This document shows, in pieces, positions 5,925-6,476 of a stretch of DNA of 6,476 nt. The stretch's first letter is position 1. The number at the start of each line of letters is the position of its first letter. The notes below the pieces were generated by a model. The model was not told the origin of the DNA. It saw only the letters and a list, made by a program, of their open reading frames with translations, and searched no databases. Made by a program: the position numbers and the translations under genes. This stretch comes from Phycisphaerales bacterium (GTDB lineage: Bacteria > Planctomycetota > Phycisphaerae > Phycisphaerales > SM1A02): the NCBI GenBank assembly GCA_022447165.1, contig JAKVBR010000096.1, positions 1 through 6,476 of the forward strand. The letters are read 5' to 3'.

Positions 5925-6388
5925 TACGCAGTAACGGTTGTCATGGAGATTTCTTCAAGTGGTCTGTCTCCATGACCAGTTGCGGCACCGCCGATTTCAC
6001 GAACGACTTCGATTCCATCAATCACTTTGCCAAAGGCGGTGTATTGTCCGTCGAGGTGTTGGCAGTGATCGCGACCGAGGCAGATAAAGAATTGGCTACC
6101 TGCTGAATTAGGGTCTTGCGAGCGTGCCATTGAGAGGACGCCTTCGTGATGTTCACGGTCGTTGAATTCAGCGTCGACTGTCCAGCCGGGGCCACCAGTG
6201 CCTGAACCGTTGGGGCATCCGCCTTGAATGACGAATTGTGGAATGATTCGGTGGAAATTGAGTCCGTCGTAAAACCCCTCTTTTGCAAGTTTTAGGAAGT
6301 TGTCGGCGTGTTTTGGGGCAACGTCATCCCATAGTTCTACGGTGATGGTGCCTTTGCTTGTTTCGATTGTTGCTGTTGGATAACTCAT
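5924..6388 (-). CDS. Cyclophilin-type peptidyl-prolyl cis-trans isomerase
   Basis: Cyclophilins speed cis-trans isomerisation of Xaa-Pro bonds during protein folding. This 154-residue protein is a complete single domain without a signal peptide, so it is cytoplasmic (PpiB-like). The active-site segments are FHRIIPQFVIQGG (45-57, catalytic Arg47 with Phe52 and Gln55), SMARSQDPNSAGSQFFI (86-102) and HLDGQYTAFGKV (111-122). His111 stands where human CypA has Trp121; bacterial cyclophilins vary there, and this often lowers cyclosporin affinity. The ATG at 6388 has a poor Shine-Dalgarno (GCAGAG) but a TAAAAT box exactly 6 nt upstream, which may mean a leaderless or very short leader. It is the first gene of an operon with the PAP2 protein (1-nt overlap) and the FMN reductase. 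Confidence 0.96.
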   Translation of the reverse strand: MSYPTATIETSKGTITVELWDDVAPKHADNFLKLAKEGFYDGLNFHRIIPQFVIQGGCPNGSGTGGPGWTVDAEFNDREHHEGVLSMARSQDPNSAGSQFFICLGRDHCQHLDGQYTAFGKVIDGIEVVREIGGAATGHGDRPLEEISMTTVTA

Positions 6389-6394
6389 CTCTGC

Positions 6395-6400
6395 ATTTTA
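6395..6400 (-). promoter_or_regulatory. Possible -10 box for the cyclophilin operon
   Basis: The minus strand reads TAAAAT, 6 nt before the ATG at 6388. That distance is what a leaderless transcript starting at the ATG would need. No convincing -35 is seen; the expected position falls inside the hairpin at 6405-6429. The call is weak and rests on position and consensus only. Confidence 0.3.
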
Positions 6401-6404
6401 CCAA

Positions 6405-6429
6405 AGGGTCTGTCCCGAGGACAGACCCT
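6405..6429. repeat. Perfect 11-bp hairpin (REP-like palindrome or terminator stem)
   Basis: AGGGTCTGTCC (6405-6415) and GGACAGACCCT (6419-6429) are exact reverse complements around the 3-nt loop CGA. ACC (6400-6402) and GGT (6431-6433) could add 3 bp past a small internal loop. It lies 16 nt upstream of the cyclophilin start and 35 nt before a possible divergent start. Neither side has a clear T-run, so terminator function is doubtful. The GC-rich palindrome with a tiny loop resembles dispersed REP-type elements, but only one copy is present here, so repetition cannot be shown. Confidence 0.65.
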
Positions 6430-6464
6430 CGGTGAATGCGTTAGGTTTTTGTTAGGATATTCAG

Positions 6465-6476
6465 ATGTCTTCGGCT
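6465..6476 (+). CDS. Possible start of a divergent plus-strand gene (cut by the window edge)
   Basis: An ATG at 6465 opens the reading MSSA before the window ends. AGGA at 6454-6457 lies 7 nt upstream, an ideal ribosome-site spacing. The 9-mer GTTAGGATA just upstream also precedes the start codon of the RRM gene. Four codons cannot identify a product, and the ATG could be chance. Confidence 0.35.

Noticed and set aside
6440..6456. Short direct repeat GTTAGG-TTTTT-GTTAGG, considered as an att core or iteron
   Set aside because: Only two 6-nt copies occur. The second is explained by the ribosome site of the possible start at 6465, and there is no other sign of recombination.
1..6476. A defence island, CRISPR array, mobile element or biosynthetic cluster
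   Set aside because: There are no regularly spaced repeats, transposase, integrase, nuclease, toxin-antitoxin pair or biosynthetic set; the identified proteins are housekeeping or general envelope families.

Overview
This is a bacterial chromosomal window of moderate GC (mid-40s percent by eye) with ordinary housekeeping and accessory genes. I see no rRNA, tRNA, CRISPR array, transposase or phage gene. The lineage cannot be fixed from sequence alone. A large FG-GAP/TPR lipoprotein, a one-domain bacterial RRM protein and close-packed metabolic genes would suit an aquatic or marine environmental bacterium, possibly Planctomycetes-like, but this is a low-confidence inference.

Layout, left to right: (1) 2-121, the 39-residue C-terminal end of an unidentified plus-strand gene, convergent with (2) 215-463 (minus), a small RRM RNA-binding protein. 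(3) 464-640, a divergent intergenic region with a perfect inverted repeat and a possible promoter. (4) 641-3352 (plus), a 903-residue predicted lipoprotein with seven FG-GAP/VCBS calcium-loop repeats followed by a long TPR array. (5) 3349-3741 (minus), panD, whose stop overlaps the lipoprotein stop by 4 bp tail to tail. (6) 3775-4533 (minus), an MscS-family channel that ends right after its beta domain, 33 nt upstream of panD. (7) 4534-4734, an intergenic region with several inverted repeats, including an 8-bp hairpin nested in an 8-bp outer stem. (8) 6388-4735 (minus), a tightly coupled three-gene operon: cyclophilin, then a PAP2-type membrane protein (1-nt overlap), then an NADPH-dependent FMN reductase (4-nt overlap). 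(9) A perfect 11-bp hairpin at 6405-6429 and a possible divergent gene start at 6465.

Functional links: the RRM protein and cyclophilin suggest RNA and protein folding. PanD makes beta-alanine for pantothenate and coenzyme A. The channel and PAP2 protein are inner-membrane proteins, and the FMN reductase handles quinones or flavins. The lipoprotein is a probable envelope scaffold or binding protein. I did not find a convincing new multi-gene system. The most notable points are the shortened MscS channel beside panD, the PAP2 protein with Cys in place of the expected catalytic Asp, the structured region at 4562-4705, the perfect hairpin at 6405-6429, and a recurring TAnnnT box close upstream of several start codons.
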